From Enemella evansiae (GTDB taxonomy: Bacteria > Actinomycetota > Actinomycetes > Propionibacteriales > Propionibacteriaceae): a stretch of 64,000 nucleotides of DNA. The position numbers were made by a program, and so were the translations under genes. The notes under the pieces are model-generated. The model ran no database searches, was not told the DNA's origin, and saw only the letters and a list, made by a program, of their open reading frames with translations. Shown here piece by piece: positions 50,943 to 61,362 of the stretch (within the stretch, counting starts at the first letter, position 1; each line of letters opens with the position of its first letter). The stretch is from assembly GCF_002250705.1 (NCBI RefSeq), contig NZ_NMVP01000008.1:1-64000 (forward strand), given 5' to 3'.

Positions 50943-51898
50943 GGGTGGCCAAGAAGGAACTCGGACCCGCCCTGCTGGAACTCGTCGGCGCCGTCGAACA
51001 CGCCATCGGGGACCGGGAGGCGCCCCTGCTGGTCGGCTGCTCCGGCGGCGCGGACTCGCTCTCCCTGGTCGCCGCCACCGCCATCGTCGCCCGCCGCCGG
51101 GGTCTGCCCGCCCGGGCCGTGGTGATCGACCACGGGCTGCAACCCGACTCGGCCGAGGTGGCCGCCAAGGCCGCCTCCCGGGCCGGCAAGCTCGGGCTGG
51201 AGGCCGACGTGGTCGCGGTGCACGTCGGCACCGACGGGGGACCGGAGGCCGCCGCCCGGACCGCCCGGCACGAGGCGCTGGCCGCCGTCGCCGAGGAGAC
51301 CGGTGCCCTGGTGCTGCTCGGCCACACCCTCGACGACCAGGCCGAGACGGTGCTGCTCGGTCTGGCCCGCGGCTCCGGCGCCCGCTCGCTGCGCGGGATG
51401 GCGCCCGAACGGGACTGCTTCGTCCGGCCCTTCCTCGGCGTCCGCCGCAAGCTCACCGAGGCCGCCTGCGCCGAGGCCGGCACCAAGTACTGGGACGACC
51501 CGCACAACTCCGACGACGCGTACGCCCGGGTCCGGATCCGGCGCAAGGTGCTGCCGCTGATGGAGGACAAGCTGGGCCCCGGCATCGCCGAATCGCTCGC
51601 CCGCACCGCCACCATGCTGCGCGACGACTCCGAGCTGCTGGAGCGGCTGTCGCAGCAGGCGGTGCCCGATGACCAGCTGACCGCCGAGCTGCCGCTGGCC
51701 GCGCTGCCCGACGAACCCGCACTGCGCCGCCGGGTGCTGCGCCGCTGGCTGGTGGAGCGCGGAGCCGAGCAGCCGGCGTACCGCCAGGTGCTCGCGGTGG
51801 ACTCGCTGATCTCCGACTGGCACGGCCAGAAGTGGGTCGAGGTGCCCGGGTTGCGGGTGGCCCGACGTGAAAACCGGCTGCTGGTTCTGCCAGACTGA
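50939..51898 (+). CDS. tilS: tRNA(Ile)-lysidine synthetase
   Basis: 319 residues from ATG at 50939. It converts C34 of the tRNA-Ile CAU anticodon to lysidine (EC 6.3.4.19). PP-loop LVGCSGGADSLSL, then HTLDDQAETVLLGLARGSG and RPFLGVRR, with KYWDDPHNSD. It has the shorter C-terminal region of actinobacterial members. It is 5 bp upstream of hpt. Confidence 0.94.
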   Translation: MRVAKKELGPALLELVGAVEHAIGDREAPLLVGCSGGADSLSLVAATAIVARRRGLPARAVVIDHGLQPDSAEVAAKAASRAGKLGLEADVVAVHVGTDGGPEAAARTARHEALAAVAEETGALVLLGHTLDDQAETVLLGLARGSGARSLRGMAPERDCFVRPFLGVRRKLTEAACAEAGTKYWDDPHNSDDAYARVRIRRKVLPLMEDKLGPGIAESLARTATMLRDDSELLERLSQQAVPDDQLTAELPLAALPDEPALRRRVLRRWLVERGAEQPAYRQVLAVDSLISDWHGQKWVEVPGLRVARRENRLLVLPD

Positions 51899-51903
51899 CC
51901 CTC

Positions 51904-52455
51904 GTGGATGAGGGACACATCGCAGCCGACCTGACGAACGTTCTCTACACCCGGGAGCAGGTCGCCGAACGGCTGGCCGAACTCGCCAAGGAGATCGACG
52001 AGACCTACCGCGACAAGGACCTGTTGCTGGTCGGGGTGCTCAACGGGGCGGTGATGGTGATGGCCGACCTGTCGCGGGCGATGAGCATCCACATGTCGAT
52101 GGACTGGATGGCGATCTCGTCCTACGGCTCGGGGACCCAGTCCTCGGGGGTGGTCCGGATCCTGAAGGATCTGAACACCGACATCTCCGGCCGGCACGTG
52201 CTGGTCGTCGAGGACATCATCGACACCGGTCTGACGCTGAGCTACCTGATCTCCAACCTGCGCTCCCGGGAGCCGGCGAGCCTGGAGATCATGACCATGT
52301 TCCGCAAGCCGGAGGCGGCGCAGAACGCGGTCGACGTGAAGTGGGTCGGTTTCGACATCCCCAACGAGTTCGTCGTCGGCTACGGTCTCGACTACGCGGG
52401 CAAGTACCGCAACCTGACGTCGGTGGGCACCCTCGCCCCGCACGTCTACAGCTGA
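51904..52455 (+). CDS. hpt: Hypoxanthine phosphoribosyltransferase
   Basis: 183 residues, GTG start 5 bp after tilS. It salvages hypoxanthine and guanine with PRPP (EC 2.4.2.8). The PRPP motif is VLVVEDIIDTGLTLSYL; the flexible loop SSYGSGTQSSG and the purine-binding segment KWVGFDIPNEFVVGYGLDYAGKYRN (partly cited) are typical. Confidence 0.95.
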   Translation: MDEGHIAADLTNVLYTREQVAERLAELAKEIDETYRDKDLLLVGVLNGAVMVMADLSRAMSIHMSMDWMAISSYGSGTQSSGVVRILKDLNTDISGRHVLVVEDIIDTGLTLSYLISNLRSREPASLEIMTMFRKPEAAQNAVDVKWVGFDIPNEFVVGYGLDYAGKYRNLTSVGTLAPHVYS

Positions 52456-52479
52456 ACGGCGTCGACCTGGAGGTGCGCG

Positions 52480-52794
52480 ATGGCCTGGGTGGTACTGGTC
52501 CTCTCCGGGGTGCTCGAGGCCGTCTGGGCCACCGCGCTGGGCCGCTCGGAGGGCCTGTCCCGATTGGCCCCCTCGCTGGTCTTCCTGGTCGCGGTGGCGC
52601 TGTCGATGCTCGGGCTGGGCTATGCGATGCGCACCCTGCCGGTCGGCACGGCGTACGCCATCTGGACCGGGATCGGTGCCTCGCTGACGGTGGCGTACGC
52701 GATGGCCACCGGAACCGAGACGGTCTCGCTGATCAAGATTCTGCTGATCATGGGCATCGTCGGCTGCGTGATCGGGCTGAAGCTGCTGCACTGA
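52480..52794 (+). CDS. SMR-family exporter, SugE/Gdx-like
   Basis: 104 residues, ATG with TGGAGG upstream. Four transmembrane helices; Glu13 in the first (SGVLEAVWATALG) is the central proton/substrate residue, and GTAYAIWTGIGA and the short loops match the SugE/Gdx side of the family, which exports guanidinium and quaternary ammonium compounds. It sits between hpt and ftsH, where most relatives have no gene. I see no guanidine riboswitch in the 24 bp before it. Confidence 0.87.
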   Translation: MAWVVLVLSGVLEAVWATALGRSEGLSRLAPSLVFLVAVALSMLGLGYAMRTLPVGTAYAIWTGIGASLTVAYAMATGTETVSLIKILLIMGIVGCVIGLKLLH

Positions 52795-52800
52795 GGCCGT

Positions 52801-52872
52801 GGTTGGGTCATATTGGGCACCCCCGGGTAGGGTCTGAGTGCTCATACCCGGGCAATTTTGGTGTACCCAACC
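52801..52872 (+). promoter_or_regulatory. Nested inverted repeats upstream of ftsH
   Basis: Outer arms GGTTGGGT (52801-52808) and ACCCAACC (52865-52872); inner arms CCCGGGTA (52822-52829) and TACCCGGG (52845-52852). The arms are separated by 13 and 12 nt, so the element is nearly symmetric about its centre. It could fold into a two-part hairpin in RNA or be two operators in DNA. The ftsH start is 15 bp downstream and the SMR stop 6 bp upstream. Confidence 0.55.
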
Positions 52873-52886
52873 GCACTAGGTAGGTC

Positions 52887-54941
<2,055 letters not shown>

Positions 54942-54966
54942 CCCACGGGTTTTAACTCGGTCGTGC

Positions 54967-54972
54967 TAATTT
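54967..54972 (+). promoter_or_regulatory. Leaderless -10 box of the CPBP gene
   Basis: TAATTT, 6 nt, then ATG at 54979, without a Shine-Dalgarno. Confidence 0.4.
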
Positions 54973-54978
54973 ACTGGC

Positions 54979-55857
54979 ATGGCCGGACCCGCTGGACGCC
55001 GCCCGCACACCCTCGACCTCATCGGGGCGGTGTGCGTGGCCCTGCTGGGCGCGGGCGTGCTCTGGGTCAGCCTCCGCCATCCGGCCGGGCTGCCCGGTTC
55101 CTCCGATCCGGGTGCCGGGCGCACCCCGGCCTGGCTGACCGCGCTGGTGGTGCTGGTCGTCGTCGCGCTGACCCGGTTGGCGCCGCCCCGGCTGCCTCCG
55201 GTCCGGGTGCGCTTCACCGGCCCGCCGGTCCGCATCGTCGCGGTGGTGTGGGGACTGCTGGGGTTCGAGGCGATGTTCGTGGCCAGTTCGTGGTTCCCGC
55301 CGCTGTTCGGCGACGCCGACTACGTGTTCTGGAAGGTGGTCTGGTACGCCGGGGCCGGCGGTCTGCTGGTGCTCTGGGCCCGGCACCGGGGCCAGCGCCG
55401 ACACCTCGAACGACCGGCCGCCGGCTGGTGGCCGCTGCTGCCGGTGCTGGTCTTCTGCGCGAGCCTGGTCGGCGGCCCGGCCGCCCAACGGTTCACCAAT
55501 CCCACCGGCATCGACCCGGTGACGGTGGCGATCATCGCCGCGATCACCGCACTCACCGCCGGGGTGCTCGAGGAGTTCTTCTTCCGGGGCTGGCTGCAGA
55601 CCAGGCTGCAGGCCCTCGGCAGCGGCTGGGCCGCGGTGGCGATCAGCTCGGTCGCCTTCGCCGGGATGCACCTCGGCTCACACGGCGGCGGGCTCCCGGC
55701 GCTCGACAGCGTCGCCTCGGTGCTCGCCAACCAGGGCCTGTCCGGCGTACTGCTCGGCCACCTCGCGCTGCGCTACGGCCGGCTCTGGCCGAGCATCGTG
55801 GCGCACATCGGTCTCAACGGCCTGCCGGTGCTCGCCTACCTGGTCGCCCTGCCGTGA
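54979..55857 (+). CDS. CPBP-family intramembrane metalloprotease
   Basis: 292 residues with about 8 hydrophobic segments. The CPBP (Abi) motifs are in the C-terminal half: LEEFFFRGWLQTRL (EExxxR) and AISSVAFAGMHLGSHG (with the His), then the final HIGLNGLPV. These proteases act on membrane substrates such as prenylated or signal-anchored proteins; in bacteria some mediate bacteriocin self-immunity. Its last 22 bp overlap the end of the opposite-strand metS gene. Confidence 0.85.
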   Translation: MAGPAGRRPHTLDLIGAVCVALLGAGVLWVSLRHPAGLPGSSDPGAGRTPAWLTALVVLVVVALTRLAPPRLPPVRVRFTGPPVRIVAVVWGLLGFEAMFVASSWFPPLFGDADYVFWKVVWYAGAGGLLVLWARHRGQRRHLERPAAGWWPLLPVLVFCASLVGGPAAQRFTNPTGIDPVTVAIIAAITALTAGVLEEFFFRGWLQTRLQALGSGWAAVAISSVAFAGMHLGSHGGGLPALDSVASVLANQGLSGVLLGHLALRYGRLWPSIVAHIGLNGLPVLAYLVALP

Positions 55858-55943
55858 CGCCAGAGGTTGAACACCGCGGCGGCCAGGCCGCCCCACAGCA
55901 CGACGATGGCCAGCACCATCATGGCGATCGCGATCGGGGTCAT
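55836..55943 (-). CDS. metS: Methionine/alanine importer small subunit MetS
   Basis: 35 residues from ATG at 55943 with an AGGAGG site: a short N-terminus TPIAIAMM followed by one membrane helix and a basic end (NLWRHGRATR). It overlaps the stop of the transporter gene by ATGA. This is the pattern of MetS, the small subunit that accompanies NSS-type MetP in actinobacteria. Too short for most gene finders. Its 3' end overlaps the CPBP gene on the other strand. Confidence 0.8.
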   Translation of the reverse strand: MTPIAIAMMVLAIVVLWGGLAAAVFNLWRHGRATR

Positions 55944-57508
55944 CGGGCCTCCTGAGGGGCGGTTTCGTCATCGGGTTGCGGGGTGCCGTCGGGTTCGGTG
56001 GGTGGCTCGTTCACCGCATCGGTACGCCAGGGCAGCAGGGCCAGCAGGAAGCCGAGCACCAGCACCCCGGCGGCCACCCCCCAGCCGAGCGTGCCGAGCA
56101 GCCAACCCGGGTATCCCTCATAGGGCTCGGCCACATCGCCGAGGAAGGCCTGGACCAGGTTGACCACCAGCACCAGCGGTGTCACCACACCGAGCAGCAC
56201 CAGCCACCAGCGCCCGATCGGCACCGAGCCGTTGGCGTTCAGGTGTGCCCGCAGCATCGGGATCGCCCGGATCCCCCAGGTGATCACCAGCATGCTGACG
56301 ATGGCCACCAGCAGGATGCCGAAGTTGTTGATGAAGTGGTCCAGCACGTCCAGCGCGTACACCGCGGTGCTGGTGCCGAGCAGCAGCATGCTGATCACCG
56401 CCAGCGGCACCCCCACCCAGAGGGTGGCCGCCACCCGGGGAAGGTCGAACTTGTCGCGGACCGCGGAGATCGCCACCTCCAGCACGCTGACCAGGGAGGT
56501 GATCCCGGCCAGCACCAGGGAGGCGAAGAACAGCACACCGAGCAGCGAACCGGCCGGGGCGGCGTTGATGATCGTCGGGAAGGCGACGAAGGCCATCCCC
56601 AGCCCGCTGGCCACCACCTCGGCGACCGGCTTGCCGCTGGCCTGCGCCATGAACCCGAGCGCGGAGAACACCCCGATCCCGGCGAGCAGTTCGAACCCGG
56701 AGTTGGCGAACCCGACGACCAGCCCCGAACCGGTCAGGTCGGTCTTCTTCGACATGTAGGAGGCGTAGGTGATCATGATCCCGAAGCCGACCGACAGCGA
56801 GAAGAAGATCTGCCCGAAGGCGGCGACCCAGACGCTCGGGTCGAGCAGCGCCGACCACTTCGGGGTGAACAGGGCGTTCAGCCCGTCGACGGCGCCGGGC
56901 AGCAGCAGCGCCTGCACGACCAGGGCCAGGAAGACCAGCATCAGCACCGGGATGAACACCACCGAGGTCGCCCCGATACCGCGCTGCACGCCGAGCAGCA
57001 GGATCCCCAGCAGCACGATCCAGACCACCGCCAGCGGCCAGGCGGCCTGCGGCACGAAGGTCAGGCTCAGCCCCGGATCGCCGGCCTGCAGGAAGGACTT
57101 GAAGAAATAGGACTCGGTGTCCTCACCCCAGGTCCGCCCGATCGAGAACACCGCGTACATGCCGGCCCAGGCGATGATCGCGGCATAGTAGACCGCGATC
57201 ACCGCGCAGATCAGCACCTGCCACCAGCCCAACCCCTCGCTGCGCCGGGACAGCCGGGCGAAGGACAGCGGGGTCGAGCCGCGGAACCGGTGGCCCAGCG
57301 CGTAGTCGAGGAACAGGAACGGCAGCCCGGCGAACAGCAGCGCACACAGGTAGGGGATCAGGAACGAGCCGCCGCCGTTCTCGTAGGCGACATAGGGAAA
57401 GCGCCAGATGTTGCCGAGTCCGACGGCCGATCCGATGGCGGCGAGGATGAACACCCGCTGGGAGCTGAAGCCACCTCGGGTGTGCTTGGTGCTCTGGGTC
57501 GTGGTCAC
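55940..57508 (-). CDS. metP: Sodium-dependent NSS transporter, probable MetP
   Basis: 522 residues from GTG at 57508, with GAGAGGAA upstream. NSS family with about 12 membrane helices: [20 protein letters not shown] in TM1 (Na+/substrate site), [10 protein letters not shown], and [18 protein letters not shown] in TM6. A small subunit (MetS) follows, which in Corynebacterium glutamicum marks the methionine/alanine importer MetPS. The C-terminus is hydrophilic and rich in Pro, Glu and Asp. The start is in a divergent region with folE. Confidence 0.87.
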   Translation of the reverse strand: MTTTQSTKHTRGGFSSQRVFILAAIGSAVGLGNIWRFPYVAYENGGGSFLIPYLCALLFAGLPFLFLDYALGHRFRGSTPLSFARLSRRSEGLGWWQVLICAVIAVYYAAIIAWAGMYAVFSIGRTWGEDTESYFFKSFLQAGDPGLSLTFVPQAAWPLAVVWIVLLGILLLGVQRGIGATSVVFIPVLMLVFLALVVQALLLPGAVDGLNALFTPKWSALLDPSVWVAAFGQIFFSLSVGFGIMITYASYMSKKTDLTGSGLVVGFANSGFELLAGIGVFSALGFMAQASGKPVAEVVASGLGMAFVAFPTIINAAPAGSLLGVLFFASLVLAGITSLVSVLEVAISAVRDKFDLPRVAATLWVGVPLAVISMLLLGTSTAVYALDVLDHFINNFGILLVAIVSMLVITWGIRAIPMLRAHLNANGSVPIGRWWLVLLGVVTPLVLVVNLVQAFLGDVAEPYEGYPGWLLGTLGWGVAAGVLVLGFLLALLPWRTDAVNEPPTEPDGTPQPDDETAPQEAR

Positions 57509-57596
57509 GGGTGTTCCTCTCTGCTGATCCACCTGCGGGTCGTCCGAGCCTAACGAACCGTCATTTGTCGCGTCGGCGGGTACCGCCCGGGGCCGC

Positions 57597-57602
57597 TATG
57601 CT
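57597..57602 (+). promoter_or_regulatory. Leaderless -10 box of folE
   Basis: TATGCT, 7 nt, then ATG at 57610. This favours 57610 over the in-frame ATG at 57598, which overlaps the box. Confidence 0.45.
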
Positions 57603-57609
57603 CCGCTCC

Positions 57610-58182
57610 ATGCGCCCCTTTGATCATGAGCGAGTCAGTGCTGCCGTCCGGGAGCTGCTGCTCGGCATCGGCGAGGATCCCGATCGGAACGGGTTGCGCG
57701 ACACCCCCGATCGCGTCGCCCGGGCGTACGCCGAGATGTTCGCCGGGATGCGGCAGGACCCGGCCGACGTGCTCGGCACCACCTTCGACATCGCCCACGA
57801 CGAGATGGTGCTGGTCCGCGACATCGAGGTGTGGAGCTGCTGCGAGCACCACCTGGTGCCGTTCACCGGTGTCGCCCACGTCGGCTACATCCCCGCCGCC
57901 GAGGGGCGGATCACCGGGCTGAGCAAGCTGGCCCGGCTGGTCGACGTCTACGCCAAGCGGCCCCAGGTGCAGGAACGGCTGACCACCCAGATCGCCGACG
58001 CCCTGGTCGAGCACCTCTCCCCGCGCGGGGTGATCGTGGTGATCGAGTGCGAGCACCTGTGCATGACGATGCGCGGGGTGCGCAAACCCGGGGCCAAGAC
58101 CGTCACCAGCGCGGTCCGCGGCCAGCTCCGCGACCAGACCACCCGCTCCGAGGCGATGAGCTTGATCATCGACGGGCGCTGA
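57610..58182 (+). CDS. folE: GTP cyclohydrolase I
   Basis: 190 residues from ATG at 57610. First step of folate synthesis, GTP to 7,8-dihydroneopterin triphosphate (EC 3.5.4.16). Zinc ligands are in [10 protein letters not shown] and [31 protein letters not shown] is the signature. It overlaps folP by the single base of TGATG. Heads a compact folE-folP-folB-folK operon. Confidence 0.96.
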   Translation: MRPFDHERVSAAVRELLLGIGEDPDRNGLRDTPDRVARAYAEMFAGMRQDPADVLGTTFDIAHDEMVLVRDIEVWSCCEHHLVPFTGVAHVGYIPAAEGRITGLSKLARLVDVYAKRPQVQERLTTQIADALVEHLSPRGVIVVIECEHLCMTMRGVRKPGAKTVTSAVRGQLRDQTTRSEAMSLIIDGR

Positions 58183-59006
58183 TGAGCGGCGAACTGTTCA
58201 CCCCGGCACCGACCCGGGTGATGGGCATCCTCAACGTCACCCCGGACTCCTTCTCCGACGGCGGCGACTTCTTCGACCACCAGCGGGCCATCGACCACGG
58301 CCTGGCGCTGGCCGCCGAGGGTGCCCAACTGATCGACGTCGGCGGCGAATCCACCCGGCCGGGGGTGCGGCGTACCGAACCGGCCGAGGAACTGCGCCGG
58401 GTGCTGCCGGTCGTCGAGGCACTGGCCGCCAGCGGCGTACCGGTCTCGGTCGACACCATGCGGGCCGAGGTCGCGCGGGAGACCGTACGCCTGGGTGCGG
58501 CGATGATCAACGACGTCTCCGGCGGGCTGGCCGATGAGGCGATGCTGCCCACCGTCGCCGACCTCGGCGTCCCCTATGTCGCCATGCACTGGCGTGCCCA
58601 CTCCGCCGAGATGGCGAACGCCGCCCACTACACCGACGTGGTCGCCGAGGTCCGCGGTGAACTGACCGCCCGGGCCCGCGCCGCGCTGGCCGCCGGGATC
58701 GCCGCCGAGCGCCTGGTGCTGGACCCCGGCATCGGATTCGCCAAGACCGGCGAGCACAACTGGCAGCTGCTCCGGCGCATCGACGCGCTGGCCGAACTCG
58801 GCCATCCGCTGCTGGTCGGGGTCTCCCGGAAACGGTTCCTCGGCCAGCTGCTCGCCGACGAGGACGGGCCGCGCCCGCCCAAGGGCCGAGACGACGCCTC
58901 GGTGGCGATCAGCACCCTGCTCGCCGCCCACGGGATCTGGGCCGTGCGCACCCATTCGGTGCGCGCGCACCGCGACGCAATTCTTGTTGCCGATCGTTTC
59001 CGCTGA
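58182..59006 (+). CDS. folP: Dihydropteroate synthase
   Basis: 274 residues from ATG at 58182. Condenses p-aminobenzoate with dihydropterin pyrophosphate (EC 2.5.1.15). GILNVTPDSFSDGGDF and GGESTRPGVRRTEPAEE are the two loops, VSVDTMRAEVA is strand 3, and LVGVSRKRFLG is the SRKRF phosphate motif. Sulfonamides target this enzyme family. Confidence 0.96.
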   Translation: MSGELFTPAPTRVMGILNVTPDSFSDGGDFFDHQRAIDHGLALAAEGAQLIDVGGESTRPGVRRTEPAEELRRVLPVVEALAASGVPVSVDTMRAEVARETVRLGAAMINDVSGGLADEAMLPTVADLGVPYVAMHWRAHSAEMANAAHYTDVVAEVRGELTARARAALAAGIAAERLVLDPGIGFAKTGEHNWQLLRRIDALAELGHPLLVGVSRKRFLGQLLADEDGPRPPKGRDDASVAISTLLAAHGIWAVRTHSVRAHRDAILVADRFR

Positions 59007-59082
59007 GTTTCGGTGAGCGGACTATGTTGGGGCCCTTGCGGGTTCGAGAAAGTCAACCGGAGCAGAGATGTCAGGAGCAGCG

Positions 59083-59439
59083 ATGGACCGGATCACCCTC
59101 ACCGGGATCACCGGGTTCGGCCACCACGGCGTCTTTGAGCACGAGCGCCGCGACGGTCAGCAGTTCGTCGTCGATGTCTCCCTGGCCCTCGATCTCGCCC
59201 CGGTGGCGGCCAGCGATGCGCTCGCCGACACCGTCGACTACGGCGTACTCGCGAACGCCGTGCACGCGGACATCAGCAACGACCCCCTCGATACCATCGA
59301 AGCACTGGCGGGCCGTATCGCGACCACCTGCCTGCGGGACCCCCGGGTCACCGAGGTGGCGGTCACGGTGCACAAACCCCAGGCCCCAGTAGAGGTTCCG
59401 GTGACCGATGTCGCCGTGACCGTGATCAGGAGCAGATGA
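59083..59439 (+). CDS. folB: Dihydroneopterin aldolase
   Basis: 118 residues from ATG at 59083 (CAGGAG upstream); ATG at 59068 would add MSGAA and also has a GGAG site. Releases glycolaldehyde from dihydroneopterin (EC 4.1.2.25). GFGHHGVFEHERRDGQQF, DTVDYGVLANAVHADI and VTVHKPQAPV match the family. It overlaps folK by ATGA. Confidence 0.93.
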   Translation: MDRITLTGITGFGHHGVFEHERRDGQQFVVDVSLALDLAPVAASDALADTVDYGVLANAVHADISNDPLDTIEALAGRIATTCLRDPRVTEVAVTVHKPQAPVEVPVTDVAVTVIRSR

Positions 59440-59990
59440 TGACCCACCCCTTTGCCGTTGACGTCGACACCCTGAGCGGGATGCGCCCGCTGTCCACCGC
59501 CGTGTTCGCGCTGGGCTCCAATCTCGGCGACCGCCTGGAGAATCTGCAGGGCGCCCTGGAGGGGCTGCGCAACACCCCCGATGTGATGGTGGTCGACGTG
59601 TCCGCGGTCTATGAGACCGCGGCCGTCGGCGGACCCGAGGACAACCCCGACTTCCTGAACGCGGTGGTGGTCACCGAGACCACCCTGCAGCCGCGCACCC
59701 TGCTGGAACGCGCGCTGGCGATCGAGGACGCCTACGGCCGGATCCGGGAAGAGGTCGACGGCCCGCGCACCCTCGATGTGGACCTGTTGATCGTCGGCAA
59801 GCGCGAGATCGACGAGAAGGCGCTGCGGCTGCCGCATCCGCGCGCCCACGAGCGGGCGTTCGTGCTGGTGCCCTGGCACGAGGTGGATCCGCGGGCCAGC
59901 ATCCCCGGGCACGGCGCGGTCGCCGACCTGCTCGCCGACCTGGACACCTCCGGCGTACGCCGCCGCGACGACCTGGTACTGGAGGACTGA
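59436..59990 (+). CDS. folK: 2-amino-4-hydroxy-6-hydroxymethyldihydropteridine diphosphokinase
   Basis: 184 residues, ATG overlapping folB. Pyrophosphorylation of hydroxymethyl-dihydropterin (EC 2.7.6.3). ALGSNLGDRLENLQGAL, the loop VYETAAVGGPEDNPDFLNAV and RTLDVDLL with LPHPRAHERAFVL are characteristic. Short extension of about 20 residues at the N-terminus. The next gene starts 2 bp downstream. Confidence 0.95.
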   Translation: MMTHPFAVDVDTLSGMRPLSTAVFALGSNLGDRLENLQGALEGLRNTPDVMVVDVSAVYETAAVGGPEDNPDFLNAVVVTETTLQPRTLLERALAIEDAYGRIREEVDGPRTLDVDLLIVGKREIDEKALRLPHPRAHERAFVLVPWHEVDPRASIPGHGAVADLLADLDTSGVRRRDDLVLED

Positions 59991-59992
59991 GC

Positions 59993-60481
59993 TTGGCCGA
60001 TCAGCCGGGCATGGGACTGACCCGCCCGCGGGACCTCGCCATCGCCGCCCTGGTGGGCGGGGTGGCCGGCTGGTTGCTGGTCCGCAGCATCGAAGCGGCT
60101 GCCGGGCAGCCGCCGCAGCTGCCGTGGGTCGGCCCGTTGGTGCTCTGGTTCGTGGCCGCCCTGGTGGCCGGGCTGGCCTGGACCACCTGGCGGCGGATCC
60201 AGGTGCGCCGCGAGCGGATCGAGCCGGAACGGGCGGTCACCTTCCTCGCCTTCGGCAAGGCCTCCGGGATCGGGGGAGCGGCGATCGCCGGCGGGTACCT
60301 GGTCTTCGCGCTGCTCGCGATCGGCCATCTGGACGCGGAGGGGCCGCAGCAGCGGCTGGTACGCGGGTTGGTCGCCGCGGTGGCCGGGGTCGCCATCGGG
60401 GCCGCCGGATTGTGGCTGGAACGCGCCTGCCGGGTACCGGATCCGCCCGAGGGTGAGGACGAGGCGGCCCGCGAGGCCTGA
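59993..60481 (+). CDS. DUF3180 membrane protein
   Basis: 162 residues with a TTG start. Four hydrophobic segments (about residues 17-35, 43-62, 92-115, 125-148) and the motif RAVTFLAFGKASGIGGAAIAGGY, usual for DUF3180. It follows folK in most actinobacteria. Function unknown. Confidence 0.88.
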   Translation: MADQPGMGLTRPRDLAIAALVGGVAGWLLVRSIEAAAGQPPQLPWVGPLVLWFVAALVAGLAWTTWRRIQVRRERIEPERAVTFLAFGKASGIGGAAIAGGYLVFALLAIGHLDAEGPQQRLVRGLVAAVAGVAIGAAGLWLERACRVPDPPEGEDEAAREA

Positions 60482-60572
60482 ACGATCAGGCCCGCACAAA
60501 AGGCCCGGTCAAACAGTGGGTGAAGACTCACCGACGGGCGCGTTGCGGCTGTCCGGGAGCGGTTCTGGGCAA

Positions 60573-60578
60573 TAGAAT
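60573..60578 (+). promoter_or_regulatory. Leaderless -10 box of the coiled-coil membrane protein gene
   Basis: TAGAAT, 7 nt, then GTG at 60586, without a Shine-Dalgarno. Confidence 0.45.
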
Positions 60579-60585
60579 CCGGGCT

Positions 60586-61257
60586 GTGAGCACCAAGCAG
60601 CAGCCGGGCCGTCGCGGCCGAGAAGTGTCCTCCCTGCACCGGGTCACCCAGGTCGTGCTCGGCGTGGGCACCCTGCTGGCGCTGGCCGCGGCCTTCGGCC
60701 CCGTCTGGGTCGCCCGCGTCGGCGTCGTGATCGCCGTGCTGGCCGCCCTGTTCGCGGTCCGCTTCGCCTGGGCCGAGCTGAAGCAGGCCCGCGCCGACCA
60801 CGCCAGGGAACAGGTCGCCCAGCTGCGCGCGCACCGCGAGCAGCTGTCCGCCGAACGCCGCCAGAGCAGTGAGGTGGTCGCCGCGCTCAGCGCCCACAAC
60901 GAGCAGGCCGATCAGCGGATCGTCACCCTGCAGTCGACCATCGGTTCGCTGCGCGGCGAGCTGTCGACCCTGCGCGGCGACCATGCCGCGCTGACCGCCG
61001 GCCTGGCCGAGCGGGACCAGCGGATCGCCCAGCTGGGCCGGGACCTGGCCACCCGGGAGGCCGAGCTGCAGGCCCTCCGCGAGACCGAGGACGCCGCCGA
61101 GGTGCTGCCGATGCCGCGGCACGCCGCCGTCGCCGACTGGGATGCGTTGCCCAGCGCCGAGGATCTGTGGTCCGACGGCAACCATCCGACGGTCGTCGAT
61201 CTGCAGCAGCTCGCCTTCCCCGAGGCCCCGAGCACCGAGGCCAAGAAGCAGGCCTGA
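60586..61257 (+). CDS. Membrane-anchored coiled-coil protein
   Basis: 223 residues from GTG at 60586. Two adjacent hydrophobic helices (about residues 24-60) and then a long coiled coil rich in Gln, Arg and Leu (residues about 60-165, for example QVAQLRAHREQLSAERRQ). The C-terminal tail is acidic and unstructured. Family not recognised beyond actinobacterial conservation in this place; it could be involved in envelope organisation, but that is speculative. Confidence 0.7.
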   Translation: MSTKQQPGRRGREVSSLHRVTQVVLGVGTLLALAAAFGPVWVARVGVVIAVLAALFAVRFAWAELKQARADHAREQVAQLRAHREQLSAERRQSSEVVAALSAHNEQADQRIVTLQSTIGSLRGELSTLRGDHAALTAGLAERDQRIAQLGRDLATREAELQALRETEDAAEVLPMPRHAAVADWDALPSAEDLWSDGNHPTVVDLQQLAFPEAPSTEAKKQA

Positions 61258-61268
61258 GCCCCCCTGCT

Positions 61269-61344
61269 GCGATCCATCGAACCGTGCGTGCACCAGTCGC
61301 ATGCTGGGGGATGCGCGGGGTGTACGCAGGGATCGATGGATCGC
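61269..61344. repeat. Inverted repeat between convergent genes
   Basis: GCGATCCATCGA (61269-61280) and TCGATGGATCGC (61333-61344), perfect over 12 bp with 52 nt between. It lies in the 105-bp gap between the coiled-coil protein gene and the NuoD-like gene, and is probably a terminator for one or both. Confidence 0.55.
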
Positions 61345-61362
61345 GGATCGGGCGGCGGGTGG

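Noticed and set aside
48905..51823. Minus-strand open frame spanning the M15, DUF2342 and tilS genes.
   Set aside because: It crosses three clear genes on the other strand and has low-complexity sequence without motifs.
52456..52479. Guanidine riboswitch sought before the SugE/Gdx-like gene.
   Set aside because: Only 24 bp separate it from hpt and no riboswitch-like fold is visible.
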